Origin: an uncultured Lachnospiraceae bacterium | GTDB lineage: Bacteria > Bacillota > Clostridia > Lachnospirales > Lachnospiraceae | NCBI GenBank assembly: GCA_900317825.1 | Contig: ONIH01000005.1 | Coordinates: forward strand, 1 to 64,000 | Direction: 5' to 3' | Length of the DNA: 64,000 nucleotides | Shown: one piece after another, positions 51,510-60,809 of the stretch | How positions within the stretch are numbered: position 1 is the stretch's first letter | Layout: each line of letters opens with the position of its first letter | Program-made: the position numbers and the translations under genes | Notes under the pieces: generated by a model | What the model was told of the DNA's origin: nothing | The model's database searches: none | The model's input: the letters and a program-made list of their open reading frames with translations, nothing else

Positions 51510-52722
51510 CTAATCCCATTTCCTTCCTGATGCTTATCAGAGCATCATAGAATTTATCAATATCATCCTTGTCATTATAAAAGGCCATCGAAGCCCTGAC
51601 TGTGGACATAGTGCCCAGGTACTTCAGCAGCGGCTGTGCACAGTGATGTCCGGCCCTGATCGCTACATCATGCTCATCGAAGATTGCTGCGCAGTCATGC
51701 GGATGAACTCCGTCAATCGTGAATGTGATGATTCCGTGATGCTCCTTCGGATCCTTTGAACCGATGATGTGCACATGAGGATAAGCGGCCATTTTTTCCA
51801 TGGCGTAAACTGTCAGCTCTTCCTCACGCTGCTCGATTTTTTCCCAGCCGAAGCGTTTCATGAAGTGAATAGCCTCACGGAGTCCGACAGCACCACCGAC
51901 ATTTACAGTTCCGGCTTCGAACTTGTGTGGAAGCTCGGCCCAGGTAGCACCCTCAGTCGTCACATACTCTATCATCTCACCGCCGAAAAGGAACGGCGGC
52001 ATTTTTTCGAGGAGGTCTTTCTTTCCATAGAGGACTCCGATTCCCATCGGAGCGTACATCTTGTGGCCGGAGAATGAGAGGAAATCGCAGTCCAGATCCT
52101 GGACATTTACAGGGATGTGCGGCACCGACTGAGCGCCGTCTGCTACGAGTATAGCTCCATGCTTATGAGCTACCTCGGCAAATCCCTTGATGTCGTTCAC
52201 GCGGCCGAATACATTCGACACCTGGGTCACGGCTACGATCTTCGTCTTGTCTGAAATGATCTTTTCAAGCATCTCAGGAGTCATCGTGCCGTCCTTCTCG
52301 CAGTAGAGATAGGTCAGGTGAGCTCCGGTAGCCTTGCAGGCCTGCTGCCACGGGATCATATTCGAGTGGTGCTCGGCGATGGTCGTGATGACCTCGTCGC
52401 CCTCATGCAGGAAGTTTCTCGCGTATGCATATGCCACGAGGTTAAGGCTCTCTGTCGCATTCCTTGTAAAAATGATCTCGGACTTGTCAGCTGCCCCGAT
52501 AAAGTCAGCGACTTCCTGCCTCGAGTTCTCGTACTCGTCTGTCGCGTCTATAGACAACTGGTAGAGACCTCTGAGCGGGTTCGCGTTATTCTCGTTATAG
52601 TATCTGCTGGCCGCCTCTATAACGCATGGCGGCTTCTGTGTCGTCGCTGCGTTGTCGAGGTAGACTATCTGTCTTTTTTCTAATATAGGAAACTCTTTTT
52701 TAATGTCCAATTCAGGCCTCAC
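51502..52722 (-). CDS. sufS: Cysteine desulfurase SufS
   Basis: 406-residue PLP enzyme that takes sulfur from cysteine for Fe-S assembly. YLDNAATTQKP (21-31), IAEHHSNMIPW, VADGAQSVPH, the PLP lysine in SFSGHKMYAPMG near 226 and the active cysteine in RAGHHCAQPLL near 361. The GTG at 52722 overlaps the sufD stop (GTGA). A TTG four codons later (52710) has the better placed AGGTGAGG and may be the true start. Partner of SufU. Confidence 0.97.
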   Translation of the reverse strand: MRPELDIKKEFPILEKRQIVYLDNAATTQKPPCVIEAASRYYNENNANPLRGLYQLSIDATDEYENSRQEVADFIGAADKSEIIFTRNATESLNLVAYAYARNFLHEGDEVITTIAEHHSNMIPWQQACKATGAHLTYLYCEKDGTMTPEMLEKIISDKTKIVAVTQVSNVFGRVNDIKGFAEVAHKHGAILVADGAQSVPHIPVNVQDLDCDFLSFSGHKMYAPMGIGVLYGKKDLLEKMPPFLFGGEMIEYVTTEGATWAELPHKFEAGTVNVGGAVGLREAIHFMKRFGWEKIEQREEELTVYAMEKMAAYPHVHIIGSKDPKEHHGIITFTIDGVHPHDCAAIFDEHDVAIRAGHHCAQPLLKYLGTMSTVRASMAFYNDKDDIDKFYDALISIRKEMGLDG

Positions 52723-53762
52723 CTTCTGAACTCGTCCAAATACTTTCCGACCAGCTCTCTTGTCTCATCGTCCGGTATCTCTGCGGCTATCGCATCGATC
52801 CTTGCGCGCGCCATCATCTCATAGACTGCTTCCTGGCTCATGCCGCGGCTCTCGAGATAGAAGAGAACGTCCTTGGCGAGCTTTCCGATCGTAGCACCAT
52901 GATTACCCTCGACATCCTCTTCTGCGCAGAGGATGACTGGAATTGTCTTATTTCTTACCGGCTTATCCATCAGGAGCACATCTTCCATCTCATTTCCCTT
53001 GGCACCCTTACAGCCCTTGATAAAATCGATGGTTCCACGGAATGTCTTCTGAGCTCTGTCACGAAGAACTCCGTTTGCGTAGATGTCACAGGTGGTCTTC
53101 TTTCCTGTATGGCTTGCCACGTAGTTTACATCGAGGTTATCATCGCCAGTCATGTAGTAGCCGAGCTTCATGTCGATGGCACTCTTCTCACCTGACAGAC
53201 GGTTCTTTACTCCTAAGAATACGTTCTTTCCGCCAAGGACTATCTGGACGAGATTGAACTTTCCGCCGTTATCGATGTCAGTTCCTATATCATTTAAAAA
53301 TGTGGTCTGATCCGAAAATCTCATGACCTGGACCACTGTAAGCTCAGCGCCCCTGGCGATGCGGGCTTGTGTCTGTACGCTGTACTGTCCGGCATTCTGC
53401 CCGGCAGCGAAATTCATGATGACTGTCGCTTTTTTGGATTCGGCGAGATTTATCACGAAGCGGTTATCCAATGTCTTATCACTGTCGTATGCAAAAGACA
53501 GCTTAAGAGGTTCCGACGTATCAGCGTTTATGTCAAATACCTCGGTCCCGACCTTTTCATCGTCTAAGAACTTTGAAAAATCTACGCCGATACCGCCATC
53601 GTAGGCTGCCGGGAAAATACCGTCGTTTTCACTTACGCCTGAAGTCAGGGTAATCTGCGGAACTGCAGCTCCGTCGGTACTTTTTATCTGTGCCTGTGTA
53701 TCGTTCATCCGAAGCCAGTTCCAGGTAGGAGACGGCAGGATGTTAAGCTTTAATTCACTCAT
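52719..53762 (-). CDS. sufD: SUF assembly protein SufD
   Basis: 347-residue beta-helix protein that forms the scaffold complex with SufB and SufC. Typical parts: N-terminal LPSPTWNWLRMNDTQ, central repeats (GGKNVFLGVKNRLSGEKSAIDMKLGYYMTG), FRGTIDFIKGCKGAKGNEMEDVLLMDK, and the C-terminal DEEDVEGNHGATIGKLAKDVLFYLESRG-like end. The ATG at 53762 follows GGAGG; the frame is open 33 codons further upstream but without a ribosome site and across a different small ORF. Confidence 0.93.
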   Translation of the reverse strand: MSELKLNILPSPTWNWLRMNDTQAQIKSTDGAAVPQITLTSGVSENDGIFPAAYDGGIGVDFSKFLDDEKVGTEVFDINADTSEPLKLSFAYDSDKTLDNRFVINLAESKKATVIMNFAAGQNAGQYSVQTQARIARGAELTVVQVMRFSDQTTFLNDIGTDIDNGGKFNLVQIVLGGKNVFLGVKNRLSGEKSAIDMKLGYYMTGDDNLDVNYVASHTGKKTTCDIYANGVLRDRAQKTFRGTIDFIKGCKGAKGNEMEDVLLMDKPVRNKTIPVILCAEEDVEGNHGATIGKLAKDVLFYLESRGMSQEAVYEMMARARIDAIAAEIPDDETRELVGKYLDEFRR

Positions 53763-53901
53763 TACAAGACCTCCATTCAATGAAGTTCTTTTCGCTAAGC
53801 TCGAACTTCGTCTTCGACTCGTTCTCGCCAATCTCAAAGAACGACCTCGCACAGGATTCAAACTGCGCTTCGCTTGTTTTCATCTCTGTGCTTTCGGTCA
53901 T
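53755..53901 (-). CDS. 48-residue ORF filling the sufB-sufD gap
   Basis: Not recognised. It reads MTESTEMKTSEAQFESCARS, then FFEIGENESKTKFELSEKNF and IEWRSCNE: acidic, with Cys17 and Cys46, no membrane segment. Its ATG overlaps the sufB stop (ATGA) and its stop overlaps the sufD start (ATGAGTGA), so it is seamlessly coupled at both ends, as real operon genes are. Its first 19 bases are repeated exactly at the degV-folC junction, which argues instead for a small inserted sequence. The sufD ribosome site lies inside it. It could be a real SUF accessory peptide or a coupling spacer. Confidence 0.45.
   Translation of the reverse strand: MTESTEMKTSEAQFESCARSFFEIGENESKTKFELSEKNFIEWRSCNE
53883..53901 (-). 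repeat. 19-bp repeat at the sufB 3' end
   Basis: ATGACCGAAAGCACAGAGA on the minus strand, identical to 29098-29116. In both places it begins in the stop codon of the upstream gene and encodes MTESTE. Confidence 0.8.
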
Positions 53902-55307
53902 CCAATTGCTCCTTTCATCTCAAGCTGGATCAGATTGTTCATCTCTACTGCATACTCGAGAGGAAGCTCTTTTCCGACGTTATCAGCGAAGCCTGATACG
54001 ATGAGTGCTCTGGCATCCTCTTCAGACATGCCGCGGCTCATCAGATAGAATACGACTTCGTCTGAGATACGGCCGATCTTTGCCTCGTGTCCGACATCTG
54101 CGTCTGAGGTGCGGATGTCCATAGCCGGGATAGTGTCTGAACGGGAAATATCATCAAGCATCAGAGACTGGCAGGAAACTGAGGACTTCGAGCCTGTGGC
54201 GTTCTCTGCTATAGTCACAGCGCTTCTGAATGTGGAGATACCGCCGTCCTTACTGATACTTCTGGTATTTACATATGATGAGGTATCCGGAGCCGCATGG
54301 ACTACCTTACAGCCGGTATCGAGGTTCTGTCCCTTTCCTGCAAAAGTAACCGATGTAAACTCCGAGCGTGAGCCTTTTCCGGCAAGTACGCTCATCGGGT
54401 ACAGGTAGGACACGTGTGAACCGAATGAACCTGAGATCCACTCGACTTTTCCGCCTTCCTCGACCTTTGCACGCTTTGTGTTCAGGTTATACATATTCTT
54501 CGACCAGTTCTCAATAGTCGAATAACGGAGCGTAGCATTTTTGCCGACGAAGAGCTCTACGCAGCCGGCGTGAAGGTTCGCTACGTTATACTTTGGCGCC
54601 GAACAGCCTTCGATGAAGTGGAGATAAGCATCGTCATCTACGATGATAAGCGTATGCTCGAACTGTCCTGCTCCCTTGGCATTCAGTCTGAAGTATGACT
54701 GAAGCGGGAAATCTAAGTGAACTCCCTTCGGAACATACACGAATGAACCGCCCGACCATACTGCTCCGTGAAGAGCCGCGAATTTGTGATCTGTAGGCGG
54801 AACCAGCTTCATGAAATGGTCGTGGATCATATCTGCATATGGTCCGTGCAGGGCGCTCTCGATGTCTGTATAGACTACGCCTTTTTCTGCGACCGAGTCC
54901 TTTACGTTATGATATACGAGTTCTGAATCGTACTGGGCTCCGACTCCGGCGAGTGACTTACGCTCTGCCTGAGGGATACCCAGCTTCTCGAAGGTATCCT
55001 TTATGTCGGTCGGGACGTTGTCCCAGTCGTTTTGCATTTTGTTATCCTTAGGGCGGACATAGGTCACGATGTGGTCCATGTCAAGTCCTTCGATCGACGG
55101 TCCCCAGTTCGGAACCGGGATCTGATTATATATCTCGAGCGACTTCAGACGGAAATCATGCATCCAGTCCGGGTCGTTCTTTTCTTTTGAGATCTGCTCT
55201 ACGATAGCCGGTGTGAGTCCCTCGTCGACTTTGTACGCGTCGTCCTCGGAATACCGGAAGTCATACATAGAGCGGTCTATGTCTTTTACTACTGCCTTTT
55301 CCTTCAT
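53898..55307 (-). CDS. sufB: Fe-S cluster assembly protein SufB
   Basis: 469-residue core scaffold subunit. FRYSEDDAYKVDEGLTPAIVEQIS, PNWGPSIEGLDMD, AVWSGGSFVYVPKGVHLDFPLQSYFR near 190-215, HFIEGCSAPKY, the beta-helix NLHAGCVELFVG, and near the C-terminus CQSLMLDDISRSDTIPAMDI followed by HEAKIGRISDEVVFYLMSRGM. The length is normal. The ATG overlaps the sufC stop. Confidence 0.97.
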   Translation of the reverse strand: MKEKAVVKDIDRSMYDFRYSEDDAYKVDEGLTPAIVEQISKEKNDPDWMHDFRLKSLEIYNQIPVPNWGPSIEGLDMDHIVTYVRPKDNKMQNDWDNVPTDIKDTFEKLGIPQAERKSLAGVGAQYDSELVYHNVKDSVAEKGVVYTDIESALHGPYADMIHDHFMKLVPPTDHKFAALHGAVWSGGSFVYVPKGVHLDFPLQSYFRLNAKGAGQFEHTLIIVDDDAYLHFIEGCSAPKYNVANLHAGCVELFVGKNATLRYSTIENWSKNMYNLNTKRAKVEEGGKVEWISGSFGSHVSYLYPMSVLAGKGSRSEFTSVTFAGKGQNLDTGCKVVHAAPDTSSYVNTRSISKDGGISTFRSAVTIAENATGSKSSVSCQSLMLDDISRSDTIPAMDIRTSDADVGHEAKIGRISDEVVFYLMSRGMSEEDARALIVSGFADNVGKELPLEYAVEMNNLIQLEMKGAIG

Positions 55308-56065
55308 TGAGCGCCGCCTTCTTTTAGATACTTCTCAAATCCGTTTTCATTTATGTCGTCTACCATCGACGCATCGCCCTCTGCAATGATGCGGCCGTCT
55401 GCCAGGATGTGAGTCTTGTCAACCTTCAGTGACTCGAGGATCCTCGTAGCGTGGGTTATGATAAGAAGAGCGCCGCCTACGGTCTTTTTGTACTCTTCTA
55501 TGCCGGCGCTTACGGTGCGGACTGCGTCTACATCGAGTCCTGAGTCTGTCTCATCGAGAATGGCAAGCTTCGGTTTCAGCATAAGGAGCTGGAGGATCTC
55601 CGCCTTCTTCTTCTCACCGCCTGAGAAACCTACATTCAGGTCACGCTCTGCGTATGAAGGGTCCATGTCGAGGACTTTCATAGTCTTCTTTAAGTCCTTC
55701 ATGAAATCCCAGGCCTTTATATGCTCGCCTGTCTTGTTCTCACAGGCTGTGCGGATGAAGTTCGCCACAGAAACTCCAGGGACCTCTACCGGGTTCTGGA
55801 ATGACATGAAAATACCGGCTTTGGCGATCTTATCCGTGGTCTCGTGGGTGATGTCCTGGCCGTCAAAAATGACCTGTCCGCCTGTCACCTGGTATCTCGG
55901 GTCTCCCATAAGTGATGAACCGAGGGTCGACTTTCCGGCTCCGTTAGGTCCCATCAGCACGTGTACTTCACCTGCTCCTACATTTAAATCTATTCCGTGA
56001 AGGATCTCTGTATCCTCTTCAGCGAGCTTTACTTTTAGATCCTTTACCTGAAGGATATCTGACAT
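55304..56065 (-). CDS. sufC: Fe-S cluster assembly ATPase SufC
   Basis: 253-residue ABC-type ATPase of the SufBCD complex. Walker A GPNGAGKST near 36, FMSFQNPVEVPGVSVANFIR after the Q-loop, signature VGFSGGEKKKAEILQ, Walker B LAILDETDSGLD and switch IITHATRIL. The ATG at 56065 has GGAGG 8 nt upstream, preferred over an in-frame ATG five codons earlier. First gene of the suf operon. Confidence 0.97.
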   Translation of the reverse strand: MSDILQVKDLKVKLAEEDTEILHGIDLNVGAGEVHVLMGPNGAGKSTLGSSLMGDPRYQVTGGQVIFDGQDITHETTDKIAKAGIFMSFQNPVEVPGVSVANFIRTACENKTGEHIKAWDFMKDLKKTMKVLDMDPSYAERDLNVGFSGGEKKKAEILQLLMLKPKLAILDETDSGLDVDAVRTVSAGIEEYKKTVGGALLIITHATRILESLKVDKTHILADGRIIAEGDASMVDDINENGFEKYLKEGGAQ

Positions 56066-56147
56066 TTTTACTGCCTCCATTCTTTAATCTGGTCATATAC
56101 TATCACTGTTCGGTGAGATTTTTCCATTGGATTTACAACTAAAACTA

Positions 56148-56176
56148 ATTATACATATAGGGGGTATGCTTTACAA
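56148..56176 (-). promoter_or_regulatory. Promoter of the suf operon
   Basis: TTGTAA-17-TATAAT, start near 56141, 76-nt leader. The spacer holds CATACCCCCTATATG, whose half GGGGGTATG (plus strand) resembles one half of a CsoR-type operator; the other half does not match. Confidence 0.65.
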
Positions 56177-56216
56177 TGAACAATTTGTAAAATCTGATGT
56201 ATTCTTTCGTGTACAG

Positions 56217-56242
56217 AAAAGGACCGGCTATAAAGCCGGCCC
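56217..56242 (-). terminator. Terminator after rny
   Basis: GGGCCGGCT-TTAT-AGCCGGTCC (one G-U pair) followed by TTTTC on the minus strand, 6 nt after the stop. Confidence 0.8.
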
Positions 56243-56247
56243 TGTCT

Positions 56248-57765
56248 TTACTTGGCATAATCAACGACACGTGATTCACGGATCACGTTCACTTTTATCT
56301 GTCCAGGATACTGAAGCTCATTCTCGATCTTCTTTGTGATATCCCTGGCCAGAAGTACCATATCCGCGTCAGATATTTTCTCAGGAACTACCATGACACG
56401 AACCTCTCTTCCTGCCTGAATGGCAAAAGATCTCTCGACGCCGTCAAAACTGTCTGCGACATCCTCTAACTGCTGAATTCTGTTCGTATAATTCTCTAAA
56501 GTCTCACGGCGCGCGCCTGGGCGTGCTGCGCTTATGGTATCTGCTGCCTGGATCAGGAGCGCGACAAGAGACTCCGGCTCACAGTCGCCATGATGGGCGG
56601 CTACTGCATTGATAATGACCGGTGATTCCTTGTACTTCTTGCAGATCTCAACTCCTAAAGCCACATGTGACTGTGACTCGGACTGATCCTGCTCATGATC
56701 GACTGCTTTACCTATATCATGTAAAAGTCCGGCACGCTTTGCTATACGCGTATCAACTCCGACCTCTGCGGCCAGGAGCCCGGCTAACTGTGATACCTCT
56801 ATAGAATGCTTCAGGACGTTCTGTCCGAAGCTTGTACGGTATTTAAGCCTTCCTAAAAGCTTTATCTCCTCAGGATTAAGTCCATGGACTCCGGTGTCAA
56901 GGGCTGCCTGCTCACCTTCCTCGCGGATGGTGTTGTCGACCTCCTTCTTTGCCTTTTCAACCATTTCCTCTATCCTTGCAGGATGGATACGTCCGTCAAC
57001 TATCAGCTTCTCGAGCGCTATACGGGCTACCTCACGGCGCACCGGATCAAATGCTGAGAGTACTACTGCCTCCGGAGTATCATCTATGATAAGTTCTACG
57101 CCTGTCAGGGTCTCAAGGGTACGGATATTCCTTCCCTCACGGCCTATGATACGGCCTTTCATCTCATCATTCGGCAGCTGCACTACGGAAATCGTCGACT
57201 CAGCGACATGATCTGCTGAGCATCTCTGAATGGCGGTCACAAGGATTTCTTTGGCCTGCTTGTCAGCCTCGTCCTTGGCCTGCGCGAACGATTCCTTTAC
57301 ATACTTTGCTGCGTCTGCCTTTACATCGTCTTTTACAGTATTCAGTAGAAAATCTTTTGCCTGTTGGGAGGTAAGACCTGAGATTCGTTCGAGTTCCTGT
57401 ACCCTCTGCTCATTCAGCTTCACAAGAGACTGTTCCTTTCTGTCAGCGCTTTCGAGCTTTTTGTCGAGATTCTCCTCTTTCTGCTGTACTCGCGTCTCAC
57501 TCTTGGATACTTCAGCCCTGCGTTCCTTGATCTCTTTCTCGAGCTCATTCTTCGAGCGCATGGACTCCTCTTTTGCCTCGATAAGGATCTCCCTCTTCTT
57601 CGTCTCCGCCGTCTTCACTGCCTCATCTATAATGGACCTGGCCTGCTGCTCGGCTCCTCCTACCTTCTGTTCCGTGATCTTCTTATGGTAGGAATTCGTT
57701 ACGAAGATACTCACCGGAACCGCGATCACGAGCGTCACCACTACTGCGATTATAATTCCTGGCAC
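56248..57765 (-). CDS. rny: Ribonuclease Y
   Basis: 505-residue membrane-anchored endonuclease starting mRNA decay in Firmicutes. N-terminal helix ([20 protein letters not shown]), long charged coiled coil (about 30-170), KH domain with [25 protein letters not shown] near 205-230, then the HD domain with [12 protein letters not shown] near 350 and [10 protein letters not shown]. Ends [14 protein letters not shown], as usual. GTG start with AAGGAGG; that site can pair with CTCC just upstream of the GTG (GGAG-GTG-CTCC), a possible translational control. Confidence 0.97.
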   Translation of the reverse strand: MPGIIIAVVVTLVIAVPVSIFVTNSYHKKITEQKVGGAEQQARSIIDEAVKTAETKKREILIEAKEESMRSKNELEKEIKERRAEVSKSETRVQQKEENLDKKLESADRKEQSLVKLNEQRVQELERISGLTSQQAKDFLLNTVKDDVKADAAKYVKESFAQAKDEADKQAKEILVTAIQRCSADHVAESTISVVQLPNDEMKGRIIGREGRNIRTLETLTGVELIIDDTPEAVVLSAFDPVRREVARIALEKLIVDGRIHPARIEEMVEKAKKEVDNTIREEGEQAALDTGVHGLNPEEIKLLGRLKYRTSFGQNVLKHSIEVSQLAGLLAAEVGVDTRIAKRAGLLHDIGKAVDHEQDQSESQSHVALGVEICKKYKESPVIINAVAAHHGDCEPESLVALLIQAADTISAARPGARRETLENYTNRIQQLEDVADSFDGVERSFAIQAGREVRVMVVPEKISDADMVLLARDITKKIENELQYPGQIKVNVIRESRVVDYAK

Positions 57766-57859
57766 AGGAGCACCTCCTTAATAGGTTATTAAATTTTTTA
57801 CTAATCTAGTTTACAGTATTCACGAAAAAGTGTCAAGGATAGAAATTTATAAAAAATTC

Positions 57860-57868
57860 TGATATACT
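57860..57868 (+). promoter_or_regulatory. Extended -10 promoter of the SGNH gene
   Basis: TGATATACT (TGN plus TATACT) ends 7 nt before the ATG at 57876, with no good -35 box. The transcript would start on or beside the ATG. Confidence 0.5.
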
Positions 57869-57875
57869 TCTCTTT

Positions 57876-59651
57876 ATGAAACTACGCAGAGTTCAGATGA
57901 CGGCCGGGTTTTTCTTCGCGGCCTTTCTCATTTTTTTCATATATAAAGTGCCCGTCTACGGCGCAGATGCCCCGGAACTCTTATCGCTCTATGTACAGGA
58001 TACCGACGGCGAGTACGACACTGCCAGGATCACGTTCGACCCTGGCAGAGCCTCGACCTGCTACATCTACAGGAAGGTAAAGGGCGGATCATTTTCTCTT
58101 ATAGGGAAGCTCCAGTCATCGGGTGACGTGACTTCATTTACCGATAAAAAGCTCCCCGAAAAAGGCGAATACATCTACACGGTGCGCTCCCGGACAATCG
58201 GACTAGGCGGAAGTGTCTTAAGCGGCTACGACCACGAGGGGATCTCTACCATCAGAGGCAGGTCCACGGTAAAGGCCGATATCACGAACCTTCACGCAAA
58301 GCTGTCGTGGACTCCTAACGAAAATGCCGGAAGTTACGCCATCTACAGAAAAACCGAAAACGGCCGCTGGCACTACGTAGATACAGTAGGCAAAAACCGG
58401 ACAACCTACATCGACTATTACAGTGAGACCTTTAACGGCTACGAGAAGAAAAATATCCTGCTGAACAACTGCTATCTCGATACTTCCTCGCATACCCTGT
58501 CCTATACGGTACGTGCTGTCCGCCGATACTCTGATTTTAACAAGAGAAGCTACTCTCCGTACTATCCGGATGGATATTTCAACTTAAACGCCCCTGTCAT
58601 AATAAGCGCCTACGCCAACCAGGATGACAGCGTGACCATCACTTTTTCAAGTGTTCCATATGCCAGGCACTACCTGATATCTTCATGCAGGAAAAACAGT
58701 GACGGCTCTTACAGGCATACAGTTGTAACATCTACCCACCAGACAAAGGAGGCGTATATAGACTGTGATTTCGTTCCGCTGAAGGGATGCGACTACTTTA
58801 CGGTGACTGCTGTCGGCACCAGAAACGGCAAGCAGGTCGAAGCCTCTTCACTTGATGGATTTACGATGAAGAACCGGAATTTTTACTATAAAAAGATCCT
58901 CTACATCGGAGATTCGATCACCTACGGAAGTCCGTACAAGACGGACATCAACCGTTACATCTTCTCCTACCCTTGGAGGATCAGCGAGCTGACGAACGCC
59001 CAGTACTACAATGCCGCCATCCCCGGCGCCACTATGGCTTTCAAGGCTACTACATCTGCACCTTTCCACCGTTACAGGATAATCTCCGATGTCGTCCCCG
59101 AGATAAAAATGGGAACCACCCCTATAGCAAGTCCGGGGCTTCTCGAGATAAATACCCATACCTTCGAGGATTTTGACACGATAGTCATCTGTGCGGGAAC
59201 AAATGACTACACCGATCTGATAAGCCTCGGAACCTCCGATTCAGACAGTGAGAGCACCTACTGCGGCGCCCTGAACCGGCTGATGGAGACCATCCGCCAG
59301 GCAGACAGAAAGCGCTTGAGGGAAGGGAAAGGTCATATCACAGTGATCATGCCTGACCTCTTCTACAGCGACAGGTGTACTTCGTTCACGAGGCGGATGA
59401 GCCGCTATTCCACGAAGAATGCTATCGGCTACACGCTGAAGGCATATAACGACGCCAAGAACCACATCGTAAAGAAATACAAAAAAAGAGGTCTCAAAGT
59501 CTACCGCTTCAAGACCTCCAAATATGTAAACCGTAAAAACTGTGCCTACGCCACTGCGGATAACCTGCACATGACGAAATACAGCTATGAAAAGCTCGGA
59601 AATGACCTCGCAGCCTTTATTATGAAGGACTGGTACTCGTCATCTAAGTAG
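57876..59651 (+). CDS. Secreted SGNH/GDSL hydrolase with N-terminal Fn3-like repeats
   Basis: 591 residues. Signal or anchor sequence (MTAGFFFAAFLIFFIYKVPVYG, about 9-30), then about 300 residues of fibronectin III-like modules (YTARITFDPGR / AKLSWTPNENAGSYAIYRKTENG / SVTITFSSVPYARHYLISS patterns). The SGNH domain starts at about 340: block I GDSITYG near 346, the Gly of block II in AAIPGATM, GTNDYTD near 441 and the catalytic pair DNLH near 562. Probable ester or acetyl-ester hydrolase at the cell surface. Convergent with the acylation genes and overlapping the next gene by 12 nt. No ribosome site. Confidence 0.85.
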   Translation: MKLRRVQMTAGFFFAAFLIFFIYKVPVYGADAPELLSLYVQDTDGEYDTARITFDPGRASTCYIYRKVKGGSFSLIGKLQSSGDVTSFTDKKLPEKGEYIYTVRSRTIGLGGSVLSGYDHEGISTIRGRSTVKADITNLHAKLSWTPNENAGSYAIYRKTENGRWHYVDTVGKNRTTYIDYYSETFNGYEKKNILLNNCYLDTSSHTLSYTVRAVRRYSDFNKRSYSPYYPDGYFNLNAPVIISAYANQDDSVTITFSSVPYARHYLISSCRKNSDGSYRHTVVTSTHQTKEAYIDCDFVPLKGCDYFTVTAVGTRNGKQVEASSLDGFTMKNRNFYYKKILYIGDSITYGSPYKTDINRYIFSYPWRISELTNAQYYNAAIPGATMAFKATTSAPFHRYRIISDVVPEIKMGTTPIASPGLLEINTHTFEDFDTIVICAGTNDYTDLISLGTSDSDSESTYCGALNRLMETIRQADRKRLREGKGHITVIMPDLFYSDRCTSFTRRMSRYSTKNAIGYTLKAYNDAKNHIVKKYKKRGLKVYRFKTSKYVNRKNCAYATADNLHMTKYSYEKLGNDLAAFIMKDWYSSSK

Positions 59652-60797
59652 CACAGGAAACCTGCTCTCCTGAGCGAAATCAAGCGATTCGTACCAGATG
59701 ACTGTCCGGTCCGGATCGTATTTTTTTACCAGATCCTGGACTGAACCGCTGAAATACCTGAGATCGACCATGATTATCCGCTTGTAGCTTCTGATCAGGT
59801 AAGGCACCGCGGAGTTTGCGAACGAATCCTTTACCATAAAAAGCACCGGGCCCTCCTTTTTCTTCTGGTTCTCTATGACGGCAAGCCCATGGTTTCCGCC
59901 CATATAGACAGAATACTTATCCTCCGTGAACATATACCCGGCTTCATAGAGGCTGTCTGTCTCACTCTCCTGATCAAGCCTTCCGTCCCCGCCATACGAA
60001 TACTTTACCTTCACATCCGGCAGGTTCGAAGGGATCGTCACGTGGTCGTAGGAATCCTCAAAAAGAGGAGCCTTTCTGAAAAGCGTGCCGTGGAAGTCCT
60101 CGCCTACAGTCGAAAGCACGTACCTGTCGATAGACGCCGTAGGAAAGCCTGTCCTGGTCAGATAGTCCTTCACCGACAGGTAGGCGCCGTAGGTATTATA
60201 ATGGTGGTCAGTTCTGAAATACCTTTCCCTGTCTGATGACAGGAGGTTTTCCATCGGGATAAGTCCCACCTTTTCATTTCCATTTATATCTTTAAAAATT
60301 TTCTCACGGAGCTTCAGATCATCGAGATACGGCGCATAGGAAGGAAGCTCGTCAGGTTCTGCCGCGCCCTTCGGCGGTATCAGGCAGAGATCAGCGTGCT
60401 GTCCGGTCTGGTCGGCAAACCGCGTGATGATCCTCGCGTTAAGAGAAAGCCTCTGGTCAGTATAGTCATCGTCAGTCTCTTTTTTGACATAGACCCCATC
60501 CGGTGAAAAATAGGTTCCATTCTTGTCATAGTGGGCTGTCGCCAGATCAAAAAATACTGCAAGCCTCACTGCCGGCGTCTTCAGCACCGACTGGTCCTTT
60601 AATCCCTTTTCCATCTGATCCTGATAGGAGCCGTCAAGCACTTTTTTCACCGAAAAAGACGGGATCTTCGCGAGTGTCCTGTTCTCGAGACCTGAAAAGG
60701 CCTTCTGCGGGTGCGCCATAGAAAAGAGCCCGGCAAAAATCAGTCCCTGGATGAATATGATTATGTAGAAAAGATTATTTGTTTTTTTCTTTTTCAA
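59640..60797 (-). CDS. DHHW-family (AlgJ/AlgX-like) protein
   Basis: 385 residues, anchored by one N-terminal helix (LFYIIIFIQGLIFAGLFSMA) with the rest outside. The family motif reads DHHYNTYGAY near 197, with Tyr for the usual Trp. Other SGNH-like blocks are LIPPKGAAEPDELP near 140 and MVKDSFANSAVPYL near 320 (the DS of the active site). Such proteins complete O-acetylation begun by an MBOAT partner, which lies 12 nt upstream. TTG start with GGAGG 7 nt before. Confidence 0.88.
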   Translation of the reverse strand: MKKKKTNNLFYIIIFIQGLIFAGLFSMAHPQKAFSGLENRTLAKIPSFSVKKVLDGSYQDQMEKGLKDQSVLKTPAVRLAVFFDLATAHYDKNGTYFSPDGVYVKKETDDDYTDQRLSLNARIITRFADQTGQHADLCLIPPKGAAEPDELPSYAPYLDDLKLREKIFKDINGNEKVGLIPMENLLSSDRERYFRTDHHYNTYGAYLSVKDYLTRTGFPTASIDRYVLSTVGEDFHGTLFRKAPLFEDSYDHVTIPSNLPDVKVKYSYGGDGRLDQESETDSLYEAGYMFTEDKYSVYMGGNHGLAVIENQKKKEGPVLFMVKDSFANSAVPYLIRSYKRIIMVDLRYFSGSVQDLVKKYDPDRTVIWYESLDFAQESRFPVLLR

Positions 60798-60809
60798 ATA
60801 ACCGCCTCC

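Noticed and set aside
53763..53861. 33-codon N-terminal extension of sufD
   Set aside because: No ribosome site, Arg/Ser-rich and unlike SufD starts; the ATG at 53762 has GGAGG, and a coupled ORF in another frame fits the gap better.
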